A stretch of DNA of 60,293 nt. It comes from Syntrophobacterales bacterium. Its GTDB lineage: Bacteria > Desulfobacterota > Desulfobaccia > Desulfobaccales > 0-14-0-80-60-11. Location: the NCBI GenBank assembly GCA_020060385.1, contig JAGVAH010000112.1:1-60293 (forward strand). Reading direction: 5' to 3'. A program made the translations under genes and the position numbers. Under the pieces are notes generated by a model. The model was not told where the DNA came from. It was given only the letters and a program-made list of their open reading frames with translations, and searched no databases. Shown here in pieces: positions 1-8,209 of this stretch; within the stretch, counting starts at the first letter, position 1; every line of letters begins with the position of its first letter.

Positions 1-84
1 CAAGAAAAAAAATCGCCTCCGGGTGAAATTTTTTCGATGACACTTACTGGTCATCATATGCAAGTTCCTAACCGGACACTGCTG
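1..84. mobile_element. terminus of an insertion sequence lying to the left (inferred)
   Basis: The window begins in sequence ending with AACCGGACACTGCTG (70-84). The exact reverse complement occurs at the other end of the window (60229-60243). Read inward from that terminus, both ends also share a TTGCA a few bases further in. This is the layout of a terminal inverted repeat of an element that extends left beyond the window. No transposase is visible, so the family cannot be named. Confidence 0.5.
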
Positions 85-222
85 GGATTTAGGGGGATTA
101 TCAGGCGCTTATATAATCCCCCCACCCCCCTTTAGAAAAGGGGGGTGATACTTTTTCCCGAAAAACCATCCTGGATGAACCAAAACGGCTGCAAAATTCG
201 GTTTTGAAATGACTTCTGATGA
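85..222. repeat. G/C-run palindromic repeat, copy A (5' part cut off by the IS end)
   Basis: The copy starts with GGATTTAGG directly at the IS-like end. It continues through a hairpin of a C run, TTTAGAAAA and a G run, then a conserved tail ending in GAAATGACTTCTG. The whole length matches copy B near 8.0-8.14 kb with only scattered changes. Its last bases contain the ATG used for the HD-GYP gene. Related copies lie at 11.7, 37.6, 48.2, 59.4 and 60.2 kb. Confidence 0.75.
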
Positions 223-1261
223 CCTAAACTTGGATAAGATCTTGGAGTCTCGTCTCAAGGCCAGCCAAGTGGTAGTTGTGGAGGCGGAGGAGGACTCCGG
301 CTATGTGCCCCTGCCCCTGCGCAACCTGAAGACGGATGCGGTTATTCCCTTCGAAGTATATTTAAAGATCAAGGACAAGAAAGACCCCCAGGCTCAGTTT
401 GTCCGGGTATGTCCCCCAGGGGAGGTGTTTCAGAGTAAATGGCGGAGCAATCTATTAACCTTAAAGGTCCCCTGGGTTTATTTCCGGAGCCAAGATACAG
501 TCCAAGTGCAGGAATATCTAAACCGTAATCTCGAAACAATACTTGCCGACCACGACATGCCTGCTCGAAAAAAGGCGGCCCTGGTTTATGATGTCACTTT
601 ACTTTGGGTGCGCCATTTTTTTCTTCATGAACAAGAGCGCACGGGGCAGCATCTGGAGTTGGCCTTAAATCATGTGGATAACCTGCTGCGATTAATCCAC
701 CAGGAACAGACCCAGAGCAGTTTTGTCCTCGATCTCTGGCAATATGACCAAGGCCTGTATACCCATTCCCTCAATACCTGCCTCCTGGGATTAGCCTTTG
801 TCAGCTGCCTGAAATGGCCTCCCAACCAGGTCCGTGATTTTGGGTTGGGGGCTTTATTGCACGATATTGGCATGATTCAGATACCTGCAGCCATTTTGCG
901 CAAACCGGCCAAACTTTCCAAAGAAGAAGAGGAGCTTATCCACAAACATCCCTTCCAGGGCTTCCAAATCCTGAAGAAATTTTCCATCCTGCGAAGTGAA
1001 ATCCTCCACATGGTCTTGCAGCATCATGAGAATGGGGATGGCTCCGGCTACCCGGATCGGTTACAGTTCCCGAAGATTCATCCCTGGGCCAGGATACTGC
1101 GGATCCTGGACAGTTATGAGGCCTTGACCGCGGCGCGCAGCTGGCGTTCAGCCTTTGCTCCCAAAGATGCCCTGTGGATCATGCGGGAGGAGTGGGAGAA
1201 GAGTTTACATTTCGACCAGAAGTACCTGTCAAGCTTTATTAAATTCTTGGCTGCAACTTAA
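209..1261 (+). CDS. HD-GYP domain protein (probable c-di-GMP phosphodiesterase)
   Basis: A 350-residue protein whose C-terminal half carries HD-GYP hallmarks: LLHDIGM near residue 217, a following HKHP, and HHENGDGSGYP from about residue 271. HD-GYP proteins hydrolyse cyclic di-GMP, which usually affects motility or biofilm formation. The N-terminal ~140 residues have no domain I can name and there is no receiver domain. The start is uncertain: the ATG lies inside a dispersed repeat, has no Shine-Dalgarno sequence, and the first 4-5 codons are repeat-derived. TTG at 230 is an alternative. No HD-GYP partner such as a GGDEF protein is adjacent. Confidence 0.8.
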   Translation: MTSDDLNLDKILESRLKASQVVVVEAEEDSGYVPLPLRNLKTDAVIPFEVYLKIKDKKDPQAQFVRVCPPGEVFQSKWRSNLLTLKVPWVYFRSQDTVQVQEYLNRNLETILADHDMPARKKAALVYDVTLLWVRHFFLHEQERTGQHLELALNHVDNLLRLIHQEQTQSSFVLDLWQYDQGLYTHSLNTCLLGLAFVSCLKWPPNQVRDFGLGALLHDIGMIQIPAAILRKPAKLSKEEEELIHKHPFQGFQILKKFSILRSEILHMVLQHHENGDGSGYPDRLQFPKIHPWARILRILDSYEALTAARSWRSAFAPKDALWIMREEWEKSLHFDQKYLSSFIKFLAAT

Positions 1262-1339
1262 GGCCATCTTTCGTCAACCTGCCTAACCCTGAGTTGCGAC
1301 TTTTTATAAGGCGATACCAAAAACTCCCGGATACCGCTA

Positions 1340-2761
1340 ATGCCTGTTACTGAAAATCATCCTCCAACTCCCGGCGAGACTCCCCCCCACCGTATCCTGA
1401 AAAAATTCGCCTATCTTCTCTCCGCCCGCTGGCTGCGGGAGGGGTTGGTGACGGTCTTTTTCATCCTCCTGGCCCGCCGCAGCACCACCACTTACGGGGA
1501 ATTCATGCTGGCCATCAGCCTGGGGGCCATCCTCCTGCTGGTGGCGGAGTTCGGCCTCAACCTGCCCCTGGTCCCCCTGCTCACCGGCAAGGAACGGCCG
1601 CCCGGGGAATCCCTGGGCCAGGTTTTGCTCCTCAAGGGGGTGCTCTTGCTGGGGGCTTTAGGGGGGGCTCTGCTCTTTGTCCACTGGCAGGGCTATTCTC
1701 CGGCCTTGCAGCAGATAGTGCTGGTGATCGGCGGCGGGGTGGCCCTGGAGGCCCTGGCCTCCACCTTTTTTGTGGCCTTCCAGGTGGAGGGCCGCCAGGA
1801 CCTGGAAGGGCGGATCAAGGCCCTGGGCGCGGCGGTGGGCCTGGGCTACGGCCTCCTGACCCTGATCCTGGGGGCCGCGCCCCTGACCATCGCCTTTTTC
1901 AAACCCATCGAAACCCTGGTCTTTATCGCCGCGGGCGCGTATTTGCTCCTGCAGCGCACCACTCTGCGCTGGCCTTCCTTCAAGGGGTTCTGGTCCATCG
2001 CCCAAAAGGGCCTGGTCTTTGCCCTCATCGAGATTGCGGGCATTACCTATAACAAGGCCAATATCTTCTTCCTGCAGCGCTATGGGGGCGCGGACGGGGT
2101 GGCCCAATACAGCGTCACCAATCAGACCGTGGACGGCATCTCCGGGATCGTCTCCAACCTGCTGCTGCAGGCCGTGCTCTTTCCCCTGTTCGTGAAGCTC
2201 TGGGACGAAGACAAGGGCCAAGTCTCCCGCCTGGCCCAAAACACCGCCCGCTGGCTCCTGGCCGCGGCCCTGCCCCTGATGTTTCTCCTGGCCGTGGAAA
2301 GCGACCGGCTCATCATTCTCATCTACGGCCCCCGCTACCAGGATGCGGTCTGGCTCCAGAAGATCCTGGTGGCCACCATCATCTGCGGCTTTTTCCACAA
2401 CCTGGCGGCCCTGCTGATGGTGAGCATGCGCCGGGAACGATTGCTCCTGGCCTTTTATCTCAGCGGCCTGCTGTTCAACCTGGTGGCCTGCAGCCTCTTG
2501 ATTCCCGCCCTCACCCTTTTGGGCGCGGCCCTGGCCATCGTTCTCACCAAGGTGGCGGTGACTTCCCTCACTGTCACCTATTGCCAGCGGCAGATCAGCC
2601 TCATCCCCCGGAGACCCTTGATCCATCTGGCCCTGGCCGGGGGGGCCGGCCTCCTGGCCTATTTCCTCACCAGGCCCCTCCTGCCCCGGGAACTGGCCGA
2701 GGCCCTGGCCCTGGCCCCCACCCTGGCCCTGGCTTTTTACTGGTGGCGGCAGGGAAAATGA
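1340..2761 (+). CDS. polysaccharide flippase-like membrane protein (Wzx/MATE-like)
   Basis: A 473-residue, almost wholly hydrophobic protein with about 12-14 predicted membrane segments. The Arg-rich, small-residue-rich helices and the length fit lipid-linked oligosaccharide flippases of the MOP superfamily. These export undecaprenyl-linked sugar units across the inner membrane. A glycosyltransferase faces it on the opposite strand, which supports a role in surface glycan or lipid-sugar synthesis, but no polymerase or further glycosyltransferases are nearby. It ends only 2 bases before a long inverted repeat that may act as a terminator. The substrate cannot be deduced. Confidence 0.75.
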   Translation: MPVTENHPPTPGETPPHRILKKFAYLLSARWLREGLVTVFFILLARRSTTTYGEFMLAISLGAILLLVAEFGLNLPLVPLLTGKERPPGESLGQVLLLKGVLLLGALGGALLFVHWQGYSPALQQIVLVIGGGVALEALASTFFVAFQVEGRQDLEGRIKALGAAVGLGYGLLTLILGAAPLTIAFFKPIETLVFIAAGAYLLLQRTTLRWPSFKGFWSIAQKGLVFALIEIAGITYNKANIFFLQRYGGADGVAQYSVTNQTVDGISGIVSNLLLQAVLFPLFVKLWDEDKGQVSRLAQNTARWLLAAALPLMFLLAVESDRLIILIYGPRYQDAVWLQKILVATIICGFFHNLAALLMVSMRRERLLLAFYLSGLLFNLVACSLLIPALTLLGAALAIVLTKVAVTSLTVTYCQRQISLIPRRPLIHLALAGGAGLLAYFLTRPLLPRELAEALALAPTLALAFYWWRQGK

Positions 2762-2763
2762 TT

Positions 2764-2893
2764 CACCACAGAGACACGGAGGACACGGAGATTCACAGAG
2801 GGAAAGAAAGATTATGGGGGGCGCTTCCAGCGCCCCCCATAATAAACTCCTTTCTCTGTGTAACTCTGTGCTCTCTGTGCCTATGTGGTTAAG
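2764..2893. repeat. ACCACAGAG long inverted repeat, copy 1
   Basis: About 130 bases fold on themselves. The left arm has CACAGAGACACGGAGGACAC, the right arm ends in CTCTGTGCCTATGTGG, and the centre is a perfect small hairpin built on GGCGCTTCCAGCGCC. It lies between the convergent flippase and glycosyltransferase genes. It supplies the TAA stop of the glycosyltransferase at 2889-2891. A second copy with the same arms but a different centre lies at 4957-5096. Confidence 0.85.
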
Positions 2894-4058
2894 TTTTTCT
2901 TTTAATCCCCAGCACCCTGCCCCTCCAGCCCACCCGGTAGGAAATGCCCCGCCAGCGGATCTCCCGGGTGGGCCAGGTGCACAGGTGGCACCAGGCGGCC
3001 ATGGCTATGGCCCCGTAAAACGCGGGCAGCCAGATATGGAGCCCCACCCTTTGGGGATGCAGATTCCTCAACAATATGGCCAGGCCGGTGAGCGCGGCCA
3101 AAAAGACGGCTCCGGGCCAGGGGTTGCCCAAGATAAAACATGGGGGTACGGCCAGGAGCCGCAGGGCGCTCAAGACCACCAGCGCGGCCAGCAGATAGAA
3201 CAAAATACCCAGGGCCAGCCAGGCGCCGGGCAGACAAAACTTGAGGTAGAGCCACTGCCGGAAGAGCCAGTCGCACCAATTGTCCGGGGTCTCGCCCCGC
3301 CAAGGGCTGTGGAGGCTGGCCTCCGGGTCGGCCAAACCCACCGGCAGGCCTTTCTCCTGGAGGAGCGCGGCCAGGGAGACGTCGTCCACCACGTTCTGGG
3401 ACCACCTCCGGGCCACCTGCAGGTCCTCGAAGACCTGGCGCTTGATGGCCGTGGCCCCGCCCCAGGGCTGGTTGAGCCGGGGGATGGGCTTGGTCAGGTA
3501 GAGGATGAGGACGGTGATGGCCCGGCCCCAGGTGGCCAGCCCCCGGTCCTGGGGCAGGACATGGTGGTAACCGCTGACCACCGGGACCTCCCCCTTAACC
3601 AGGGGCAGGACCATGCTTTTCATCCAGTTCTTAGGGGCCAGGCGGGTGCTGTCGCCGAAGACCAGGATTTCCCCAGCCTCCCCCAGGGCCTTCAGACCGG
3701 CCAGGAGGTTGTGGTTCTTCTGGCCGCAACTGACCGCGGGCCCGCTGATGATCAAACGGGACCGGGGATATTCCGGGATTAAGGAGCTGATTACCGGGGT
3801 GGCCGGGTCGGCCATCTCCCTGGTGATAAAGATCACCTGGTAATCGGGATAATCCTGGGAGAGGAGAGAGCGGAGGTTGTCAGCCAGGTCCGCCGCGGCT
3901 CCGGCCACCGGCACCAATAAAGCCGCCTGCGGCCACGCGGCCGGCTCCCCTTCTCCGGGACCGGGTTCTTTCCAGGCCAAACCCTGGCCCCCCATCAGGA
4001 GCAACCCGGCAAAGAGCAGCAGGACCACGGCCATGGCCGCGGGAATTATTGCTTCCAT
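2889..4058 (-). CDS. family 2 glycosyltransferase, ceramide-glucosyltransferase-like
   Basis: A 389-residue membrane glycosyltransferase. It has an N-terminal helix (about 5-28) and a GT-A-type domain with LLVPVAGAAADLADNLRSLL near the start. A GDS motif stands where DxD is expected, followed by WGGATAIKR, a VVDDVSL acidic motif and a QWLYLKF segment resembling the (Q/R)xxRW region. Three to four C-terminal membrane helices follow. This arrangement is that of GT21/HpnI-like enzymes, which transfer a sugar from a nucleotide donor to a membrane lipid. Its last codons and stop run into the ACCACAGAG repeat. The acceptor lipid is not known. Confidence 0.8.
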   Translation of the reverse strand: MEAIIPAAMAVVLLLFAGLLLMGGQGLAWKEPGPGEGEPAAWPQAALLVPVAGAAADLADNLRSLLSQDYPDYQVIFITREMADPATPVISSLIPEYPRSRLIISGPAVSCGQKNHNLLAGLKALGEAGEILVFGDSTRLAPKNWMKSMVLPLVKGEVPVVSGYHHVLPQDRGLATWGRAITVLILYLTKPIPRLNQPWGGATAIKRQVFEDLQVARRWSQNVVDDVSLAALLQEKGLPVGLADPEASLHSPWRGETPDNWCDWLFRQWLYLKFCLPGAWLALGILFYLLAALVVLSALRLLAVPPCFILGNPWPGAVFLAALTGLAILLRNLHPQRVGLHIWLPAFYGAIAMAAWCHLCTWPTREIRWRGISYRVGWRGRVLGIKRKT

Positions 4059-4110
4059 TCCTGCCTCAGCGTTTTTCGAGAATTCACACTTGCACCTCTG
4101 CCTGGAAAAA

Positions 4111-4182
4111 GTTCAAAGTTCAAGGTTCAAGGTTTTTCTCCCTTCGGGCCTTTCTCTTAACTTTGAACCTTGAACCTTGAAC
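4111..4182. repeat. heptamer (GTTCAAG/CTTGAAC) inverted repeat
   Basis: Three heptamer units reading GTTCAA(A/G) on the left arm are mirrored by AACTTTGAACCTTGAAC-type units on the right arm (4159-4182). A pyrimidine-rich loop with CCCTTCGGGCC separates them. The same heptamer, singly or in tandem, recurs at 9.79, 35.11, 53.40 and 59.61 kb. It lies in the gap between divergent genes; no promoter could be assigned there with confidence. Confidence 0.7.
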
Positions 4183-4313
4183 TTAGAACTCATTCGCCCA
4201 CCTGGAGGTGAGTCTATGATAACAAAAACCTCGGGTATTATGGTAGACTAACCTGGCCAAGTCGGCCCAAGCCGCGATAAATGCGCTTTATCCCCCTTGC
4301 ATGGAGATGACCG

Positions 4314-4949
4314 ATGACCCAGATCATTTTGGTGCGCCACGGTGAGACCCCCTGGAACAAGGACAAAATCTTCCGGGGTACGGCGGATATACCGTTGAAC
4401 GACACCGGCCGGGAAGAAGCGGAGCTGGCCGGGGAATGGCTGCAAAAAGAGACCATCCACGCGGCCTACAGCTCCCCCCTCTCCCGGGCCCGGGACACCG
4501 CCCTGGCCATCTGCCGGCACCATAAACTCCAGGTCGCGGATCTGCCCGGCCTGGGGGATATTAATTACGGGGAATGGCAGGGCCTGCCCCTGACGCAGGT
4601 GAAAGAGGTCTATGCCGACCTCTACCGCCAATGGGAGACCGCGCCCCACACCGTGCGCTTCCCCAAGGGGGAGACCCTGGAGGAGGTGCGGCAGCGGGCC
4701 TGGGCCGCAGTGGAGGAGGTGGTCAAGGGCCATCCCGGCCAGGTGGTGCTGCTGGCGGCCCACCGGGCGGTGAACAAGGTCCTCATCGCCAAGTTCATCG
4801 GCCTGGACGACTCCAATTTCTGGCGCATCGGCCAGGACACCACGGCCATCAACCGCTTCCTCCTGGTAGGGGACACCTGGCATATCATGTCCGTCAACGA
4901 CAACTGCCACCTGCGCACTATGAAGCGGGGCGCGTACGTAGACTTCTAA
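4314..4949 (+). CDS. histidine phosphatase family protein (phosphoglycerate mutase-like)
   Basis: A 211-residue soluble protein of the histidine phosphatase superfamily. The phosphohistidine motif VRHGETPWN is at residues 7-15, and the supporting Arg is in SSPLSRARDTA. The proton-donor region GDINYGEWQG and the second catalytic His in LLAAHRAVNK are also present. Family members include cofactor-dependent phosphoglycerate mutase, GpmB-like phosphatases and the alpha-ribazole phosphatase CobC. Nothing nearby belongs to glycolysis or cobalamin synthesis, so the substrate is open. GGAG eight to ten bases upstream supports this start. It ends just before a long inverted repeat. Confidence 0.85.
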   Translation: MTQIILVRHGETPWNKDKIFRGTADIPLNDTGREEAELAGEWLQKETIHAAYSSPLSRARDTALAICRHHKLQVADLPGLGDINYGEWQGLPLTQVKEVYADLYRQWETAPHTVRFPKGETLEEVRQRAWAAVEEVVKGHPGQVVLLAAHRAVNKVLIAKFIGLDDSNFWRIGQDTTAINRFLLVGDTWHIMSVNDNCHLRTMKRGAYVDF

Positions 4950-4956
4950 AAAAGAT

Positions 4957-5096
4957 TAACCACAGAGGCACAGAGGACACAGAGAATCACAGAGGGAAAA
5001 ATATAACTCAAACTTGGCGCTTTCAGCGCCAAGTTTTAGTTATTCCTTTCTCTGTGGCCCTCTGTGCTCTCAGTGTTTCTGTGGTGAAGTTCTTTA
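4957..5096. repeat. ACCACAGAG long inverted repeat, copy 2
   Basis: The arms TTAACCACAGAGGCACAGAG and CTCTGTGCTCTCAGTG match copy 1 at 2764-2893. The centre is AACTTGGCGCTTTCAGCGCC and its complement. Both copies keep a perfect palindrome at the centre although the central bases differ. It fills the gap between the phosphatase gene and the radical SAM gene, ending about five bases before the ATG of the latter. Confidence 0.85.
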
Positions 5097-5100
5097 TAAT

Positions 5101-6207
5101 ATGACCACCACCAGGCGCATTAAGCGCATTTTTATTGAGGCCGGGGCTGAAGATTATGACATGACCCGGCGGGTGCTGGCCCGTCTGCCGGGGGTGCCGG
5201 TGGAGGTCATTCCCCACCGGGAGGTCTTGAGGCCCCGGGCGGGGACGCCGGCGGCCTGGATCGACGCGGCCAAATCCACCCTGCTGCTGGCGGTGCAGAA
5301 AGGGCCCTTCTGGCGGCCCTGCCCCGGGACCCGGGACTATATCTGCTGCGGCTACCAGGTGCTGCAAGTGGGGCTGAATTGCCCCCTGGACTGCACCTAC
5401 TGCGTGCTCCAGGGCTACCTCAATATTCCCGCCATCACCCTGTTTGTGAATGTGGAGGATCTGCTGGCGGAATTGGACCGGGGTTGGGCCGCGGACCCCC
5501 ATAAGGTCTGGCGCCTGGGGACCGGCGAGTTCGGCGACAGCCTGGCCCTGGACGATCTCAGCGGCCTCAATGCCCGGCTGCTTCCCTTCTTTGCCCGGCA
5601 GCCCCGGGCCGTACTGGAGATCAAGACCAAATGGCACCGCCTGGAGCCTTTGCTCTCCCTGGGGCCCAATTCCCAGGTGATCTTTGCCTGGTCCCTCAAT
5701 CCTCCGGAGATCATCCGGGAAGCAGAACGGGGCGCGGCCACCCTCAAGGCCCGCCTGGAAGCCGCGTCCCGGGCCGCAGCCGCGGGCTTCCGGCTGGCCT
5801 TCCATTTTGACCCCCTCATCTATTTTCCGGGTTGGGAGGATGCCTACCAGCGGACCGTGGCCCGGTTGGGCAGGGCGGTCCCCGCCGGGGCCGTGGCCTG
5901 GATCAGTTTAGGGGGGCTGCGCTTTCTGCCGCCCATGCGCTCCCTGATCCACCAACGCTTTCCTTTAAGCCGCATCGCCTCTTACGAAATGGTGGCCGCG
6001 CCGGATGGCAAGCTCAGATATTTTAAAGATCTGCGCATCGACATGTATGGCCGTATGGGAACCTGGCTGGAGAAAGCACTGCCCGGGGCTCTCCTCTACC
6101 TCTGCATGGAGAGTCCCCGGGTCTGGCGGGCAGTCTGGGGCTGGGCGCCGGAAGGGAAGGACCTGGCCATGCTCTTGGATGGCCGGGTCCTCCCTGCCGG
6201 GAAGTAG
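5101..6207 (+). CDS. SPL-family radical SAM protein
   Basis: A 368-residue protein with the radical SAM cysteines Cys94, Cys98 and Cys101 in CPLDCTYC, which would bind a 4Fe-4S cluster and S-adenosylmethionine. The preceding YICCGYQVLQVGLNC and overall layout match the spore photoproduct lyase (SPL) superfamily. True SPL repairs a thymine dimer in spores. No sporulation gene is seen here, so this is likelier an SPL-like enzyme of unknown substrate. The chosen ATG follows the repeat immediately and lacks a clear Shine-Dalgarno sequence. Reading further upstream would only translate the repeat. Confidence 0.8.
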   Translation: MTTTRRIKRIFIEAGAEDYDMTRRVLARLPGVPVEVIPHREVLRPRAGTPAAWIDAAKSTLLLAVQKGPFWRPCPGTRDYICCGYQVLQVGLNCPLDCTYCVLQGYLNIPAITLFVNVEDLLAELDRGWAADPHKVWRLGTGEFGDSLALDDLSGLNARLLPFFARQPRAVLEIKTKWHRLEPLLSLGPNSQVIFAWSLNPPEIIREAERGAATLKARLEAASRAAAAGFRLAFHFDPLIYFPGWEDAYQRTVARLGRAVPAGAVAWISLGGLRFLPPMRSLIHQRFPLSRIASYEMVAAPDGKLRYFKDLRIDMYGRMGTWLEKALPGALLYLCMESPRVWRAVWGWAPEGKDLAMLLDGRVLPAGK

Positions 6208-6224
6208 GGTTTTAGGATTATATC

Positions 6225-6539
6225 TCAACCGAACCGCACATTGGTTCGGGGTGCGGTGCTGCGGACGCCGCTTTTCTTCTCCCGGGTGGTAATCTCTCCT
6301 AACTTCAAGCGCACACCCTGGGTAGTGAGGTGTTCATCCTCAATCAAGCGCTTGATGGCCTTGATCATGTCCAAATCTTCCAGGGTGTATTCCCGGCGAT
6401 TGGACTGGGTCCGGGCCGGCCTGAGGAACTCATCGAAAGATTTCTCCCAGTAGCGCAGGGTTGACTTCCGCACGCCGGTAAGCTGGGAGATCTGATCGAT
6501 GGTTAACATCAAATCTCGTGATACTTTTTGTGCTTGCAT
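6225..6539 (-). CDS. MerR-family DNA-binding protein (helix-turn-helix only)
   Basis: A 104-residue regulator with a MerR-type winged HTH: LTIDQISQLTGVRKSTLRYW, then RREYTLEDLDMIKAIKRL. It has no C-terminal cysteine or drug-binding domain. The start was chosen because AGGAGG stands just upstream of this ATG. It lies 44 bases downstream of the flagellin gene on the same strand, with no terminator seen between, so the two may share a transcript. A link to flagellin or motility control is suggested by position only. Confidence 0.8.
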   Translation of the reverse strand: MQAQKVSRDLMLTIDQISQLTGVRKSTLRYWEKSFDEFLRPARTQSNRREYTLEDLDMIKAIKRLIEDEHLTTQGVRLKLGEITTREKKSGVRSTAPRTNVRFG

Positions 6540-6583
6540 CTTTGGCCTCCTCATTGACCCCATTCAATGCCTAACCATCTGAA

Positions 6584-7474
6584 CTATCCTTGCATCAGTT
6601 GTAAGGCCAATTGGGGGAGGGAATTGGCCTGGGCCAGCATGGCAACCCCTGCCTGGACCAGAACCTGGTTCCGGGTGAATTCCGTCATTTCCGTGGCCAC
6701 GTCCACATCCGAGATGCGCGACTCAGCGGATTGCAGGTTTTCGGCCTGAATGCTCAGGTTGGAGATGGTGTTGGCCAGCCGGTTGGCAATGCCGCCCAGA
6801 TTGGCCCGGATGGTATCTTTGATCCCCACCGCAGAGTCGATGGCATCCAGGGCTGCCTGGGCCGCGGACTGGGTGCTGATGGTATAGCCCGCTGCGGAAA
6901 CGCTGGTATCCTTGGCATTCCCCACGCCCAGGGCGGAAGCCGTGGAATTGCTAATGCGGACGTAATAATAGTCCTCCGCGGAGCTGTTGCCGGTGCCGAA
7001 GTGGATCTTCATCTGGTTGCCCGCGGTGCCGTCCAAACCGGTGCCGGAGAGGCTGCCGTCCAGGAGCTTGACCCCGTTGAAGTCGGTGGCAGTGGCTATC
7101 CGGGTGATCTCCGAGGCCATGGCCTGATATTCACTATCCATGATCAGCCGCTGGGCTGTGGTGTAGGTGCCGGTGGCCGCCTGTTCCGCCAGCTCTTTCA
7201 TCCGGGTCAGCTTCTCGTCGATGACCGAGAGGGCGCCATCCGCAGTTTGAATCAGGGAGATGGCGTCGTTGGCGTTCCGGACGCCCTGGTTCAGGACCTG
7301 GATGTCAGTGCGCATCATTTCCCGGACCGCCAGGCCCGCGGCGTCGTCCTGGGCGCTGTTGACCCTGAGGCCTGAAGAGAGTCGCTGTACCGAAGTGGCC
7401 AGACGATTATAGCTGATATTCAGGCTTCTGGCGGCGTTCATTGCCATCAAGTTGTGGTTAATAACTAAAGACAT
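6584..7474 (-). CDS. fliC: flagellin
   Basis: A 296-residue flagellin with both conserved ends. The N-terminal D0/D1 starts SLVINHNLMAMNAARSL and includes LSSGLRVNSAQDDAAGLA. The C-terminal end has SRISDVDVATEMTEFTRNQV and an LQLMQG tail. The middle (about residues 145-200) is short, so it is a compact filament subunit lacking large surface domains. A strong AAGGAGGT ribosome site precedes the ATG, and a sigma-28-like promoter lies about 65-90 bases upstream. It is secreted by the flagellar type III system and polymerises outside the cell. No other flagellar gene is in this window. Confidence 0.95.
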   Translation of the reverse strand: MSLVINHNLMAMNAARSLNISYNRLATSVQRLSSGLRVNSAQDDAAGLAVREMMRTDIQVLNQGVRNANDAISLIQTADGALSVIDEKLTRMKELAEQAATGTYTTAQRLIMDSEYQAMASEITRIATATDFNGVKLLDGSLSGTGLDGTAGNQMKIHFGTGNSSAEDYYYVRISNSTASALGVGNAKDTSVSAAGYTISTQSAAQAALDAIDSAVGIKDTIRANLGGIANRLANTISNLSIQAENLQSAESRISDVDVATEMTEFTRNQVLVQAGVAMLAQANSLPQLALQLMQG

Positions 7475-7538
7475 GACCCCTTACCTCCTTGTAATCCAGA
7501 TCAACATCCTTGTCTGGGTTTTCTTGCATTTAACTCTC

Positions 7539-7566
7539 TTTTCGAAAATCGCTGGGAATAACTTTA
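7539..7566 (-). promoter_or_regulatory. sigma-28 (FliA)-like promoter of the flagellin gene
   Basis: On the minus strand TAAAGTTA (7566-7559) matches the sigma-28 -35 element TAAAGTTT at seven of eight positions. After 12 bases, TTCGAAAA (7546-7539) matches GCCGATAA at five of eight. The spacing is close to the usual 11. The position, about 65 bases before the flagellin start, is as expected for a late flagellar gene. Confidence 0.5.
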
Positions 7567-8209
7567 GAAGAAAAGGCAAAAAAAATGAATTTTCGCGGAG
7601 AAATCTTAAAGTGCCCCGCAAATAGCCTGTCAGCGCCTGGTAGCAAACTCCACGGCGCAGTGGCAAAGACCAACTTCTCTTCACCCTCCTTAAAAGGAAC
7701 TAAAATTATTTATTAGTGTAATAACCGCATGTTATCCCGGTTATGAAAAATACTGCCAATCCCTGGAGAATTAGTCAAATAAAGGTTAATGCCTTTAAAT
7801 TCTGGGGGTTATCGGAACTGTGACCGGCAGGAGGTCCGGACAGGGAGGGTGAATTTTTTAAATCATGGGGTATCTGCCGGTGGTCCTGGTTCCCGAAAAA
7901 TGACTGGAACCCATTTCCAAACCTGCTCTGAGGCTGCCGATTAGGTCATCCACCAGCAAAGGGATGGCAGGAGGATTCTTTAAGCCCCCCTTTTCTAAAG
8001 GGTGATTTAGGAGGATTATCAGGCGGTTATATAATCACCCCTGCCCCCCTTTACAAAAAGGGGGGGTGATCCCTTTTCTAATAAAACCCTCCTGGATGAG
8101 GCAAAACGACTTCAAAAGTAGGTCTTGAAATGACTTCTGGCAAACGGAGGGGTGGGGGTGAGGGGAAAGGGGACAGTTCTGGAGATGCCGCCCGTCCCCT
8201 TGATTCTGC
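7567..8209. other. intergenic stretch with a repeat and a possible coding relic
   Basis: Apart from repeat copy B (7981-8137), no complete gene is seen. On the minus strand, about 40 codons reading IPLLVDDLIGSLRAGLEMGS and onward end at a TAA at 7858-7860. The reading runs right up to the repeat. It could be the truncated tail of a lost gene, but composition alone could explain it. Confidence 0.25.
7981..8137. repeat. G/C-run palindromic repeat, copy B
   Basis: This is the fullest copy of the family. It has a first hairpin (CCCCCCTTTTCTAAAGGG), GATTTAGGAGGATTATCAGG, a second hairpin (CCCCCCTTTACAAAAAGGGG), and the tail ending GAAATGACTTCTGG. Aligned with copy A, differences are scattered and the tail is retained, although no gene starts here. 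Confidence 0.8.

Noticed and set aside
1658-2626. 322-codon open frame antisense to the flippase
   Set aside because: It is a Gly/Gln/His-rich shadow frame with no start site or domain.
2814-3782. 322-codon plus-strand frame over the glycosyltransferase
   Set aside because: It is the antisense shadow of a recognisable glycosyltransferase with clear motifs.
4111-4182. Heptamer repeats as a CRISPR array
   Set aside because: The units are 7 bases without spacers, and no cas gene is present. No spaced direct repeats of CRISPR type were found anywhere in the window.
7600-7700. Sigma-54 promoter for the flagellin gene
   Set aside because: No GG-N10-GC pair with the expected surrounding bases was found, while a sigma-28-like promoter fits better.
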